The notes under the pieces: model-generated
The model's database searches: none
What the model was told of the DNA's origin: nothing
The model's input: the letters and a program-made list of their open reading frames with translations, nothing else
Program-made: the position numbers and the translations under genes
Part shown: piece by piece, positions 63,452 through 64,000 of the stretch
Position numbering within the stretch: position 1 is the first letter of the stretch
Layout: the number at the start of each line of letters is the position of its first letter
From: Melastoma dodecandrum
Taxonomy: Eukaryota; Streptophyta; Magnoliopsida; Myrtales; Melastomataceae
Assembly: GCA_029817715.1 (NCBI GenBank)
Contig: JARUPY010000385.1
Coordinates: 806,001 to 870,000, forward strand
Direction of reading: 5' to 3'
Length of the DNA stretch: 64,000 nt

Positions 63452-64000
63452 CGGTGGGTCTCCAGGCCGATCAGCCGGTGGCGGACCCGCTCGGTGGCGA
63501 GGTCGATGCAGAACACCGTCAGGATGATCAGCACGAGGATCGCGCTGACATCCGCGTAGTAGAAGTTGCGGATCGCCACTAGGAACTCCTGGCCGATGCC
63601 GCCGGCGCCGACGAAGCCCATGACGCCGGCCCCGCGCACGTTGATCTCGAAGCGCAGCAGCGCGTAGGAGATGAAATTCGACAGCACCTGCGGCAGCACC
63701 GCGAAGCGCACGGTCTCGACCCAGGTGGCCCCCGAGGCGGACAGGCCCTCGACCGGCCGCATGTCGATGTTCTCCACCACCTCGGAAAACAGCTTGCCGA
63801 GCGCCCCCGTGGTGTGGATCGCGATGGCGAGCACGCCGACCATCGGCCCGAGCCCGAAGGCGATCACGAAGATCAGCGCGAACACCACCTCGGGGACGGT
63901 GCGGCACACTTCCAGGAGGCGCTTGGCGCCGATGCGCAGCCAGCGCGACCGCACGAGGTTGGCGGCGGCGAGGAAGCTGAGGATGAAGCCCGCCAGCCCG
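63448..64000 (-). CDS. phnE: Phosphonate ABC transporter permease PhnE (first), partial
   Basis: The C-terminal 183 residues of a PhnE permease; the gene runs off the window end. Conserved segments FALIFVIAFGLGPMVGVLAIAIHTTGALGKLFSEVVENIDMRPVEGL (in parts) and VGAGGIGQEFL match the family. It presumably lies downstream of phnC and phnD. Confidence 0.92.
   Translation of the reverse strand, partial: GLAGFILSFLAAANLVRSRWLRIGAKRLLEVCRTVPEVVFALIFVIAFGLGPMVGVLAIAIHTTGALGKLFSEVVENIDMRPVEGLSASGATWVETVRFAVLPQVLSNFISYALLRFEINVRGAGVMGFVGAGGIGQEFLVAIRNFYYADVSAILVLIILTVFCIDLATERVRHRLIGLETHR

Noticed and set aside
1..64000. CRISPR arrays, insertion sequences, integrases or prophage genes
   Set aside because: No regularly spaced short repeats with unique spacers, transposase motifs or phage genes were seen. 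The palindromic repeats found are dispersed single elements.

Overview
The window is GC-rich chromosomal DNA (third codon positions almost all G or C) from an alphaproteobacterium of the order Hyphomicrobiales. Methylobacterium or Methylorubrum is the best guess. The basis is gene content: Omp25-like porins, an FtrABDC iron importer, a cobalamin-binding radical SAM protein resembling the hopanoid C-2 methylase HpnP, DmdC/AcuI-like acyl-CoA enzymes, and several families of palindromic intergenic repeats. No ribosomal RNA, insertion sequence, integrase, phage or CRISPR array was seen. This looks like core chromosome.

Layout. 1-5.2 kb: the end of a membrane protein, a GcrA-C-terminal-like protein, a mercaptopyruvate-type sulfurtransferase, then a four-gene ferrous iron import operon (ftrA-ftrB-ftrD-ftrC, minus strand). 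5.2-13.1 kb: a large outer-membrane protein joining an Omp25-like and an OprB-like barrel, lipB, a fliN-like gene, tRNA-Leu(GAG), an adenylate cyclase with a TPR-like C-terminus, a DUF1127 protein and two secreted proteins of unknown function. 13.1-21.7 kb: an OPT transporter remnant, the RNA helicase rhlE, several very small genes, a thioesterase, sodC, two RNA methyltransferases, corA and a Gdx/SugE guanidinium exporter. 22-33.8 kb: a B12 radical SAM protein, a fatty-acid-type cluster (SDR, enoyl-CoA hydratase, acyl-CoA dehydrogenase), sua5, wrbA with a LysR regulator, a GreA/GreB factor, an AcuI-like reductase, and a SleB-type cell wall hydrolase.

34-53.2 kb is the transcription/translation block on the minus strand: tuf, tRNA-Trp, secE, nusG, rplK, rplA, then (after a GIY-YIG gene, an HpnP-like gene and a frameshifted chemotaxis receptor) rplJ, rplL, rpoB, rpoC. 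In many bacteria rplKA and rplJL-rpoBC are adjacent. Here about 5 kb of unrelated genes separates them, and rplJ has its own strong sigma70-like promoter.

53.4-64 kb: an Omp25-family porin, then the carbon-phosphorus lyase locus. phnG-H-I-J-(GNAT)-K-L-M-N runs on the minus strand, phnF diverges from phnG across a perfect palindromic operator, and two phnE permease genes follow on the far side; the last runs off the window. PhnG-H-I-J-K would form the core lyase, PhnL/M/N the accessory steps, PhnE1/E2 the importer, and PhnF the repressor.

Most notable: a palindromic repeat placed in frame near the N-terminus of phnJ; a chemotaxis receptor split by a shift at a seven-C tract; several unrelated palindromic repeat families in gene gaps; a hairpin before sugE resembling half of a guanidine-II riboswitch; and small genes easily missed by automatic calling. 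I did not find a convincing new multi-gene system.
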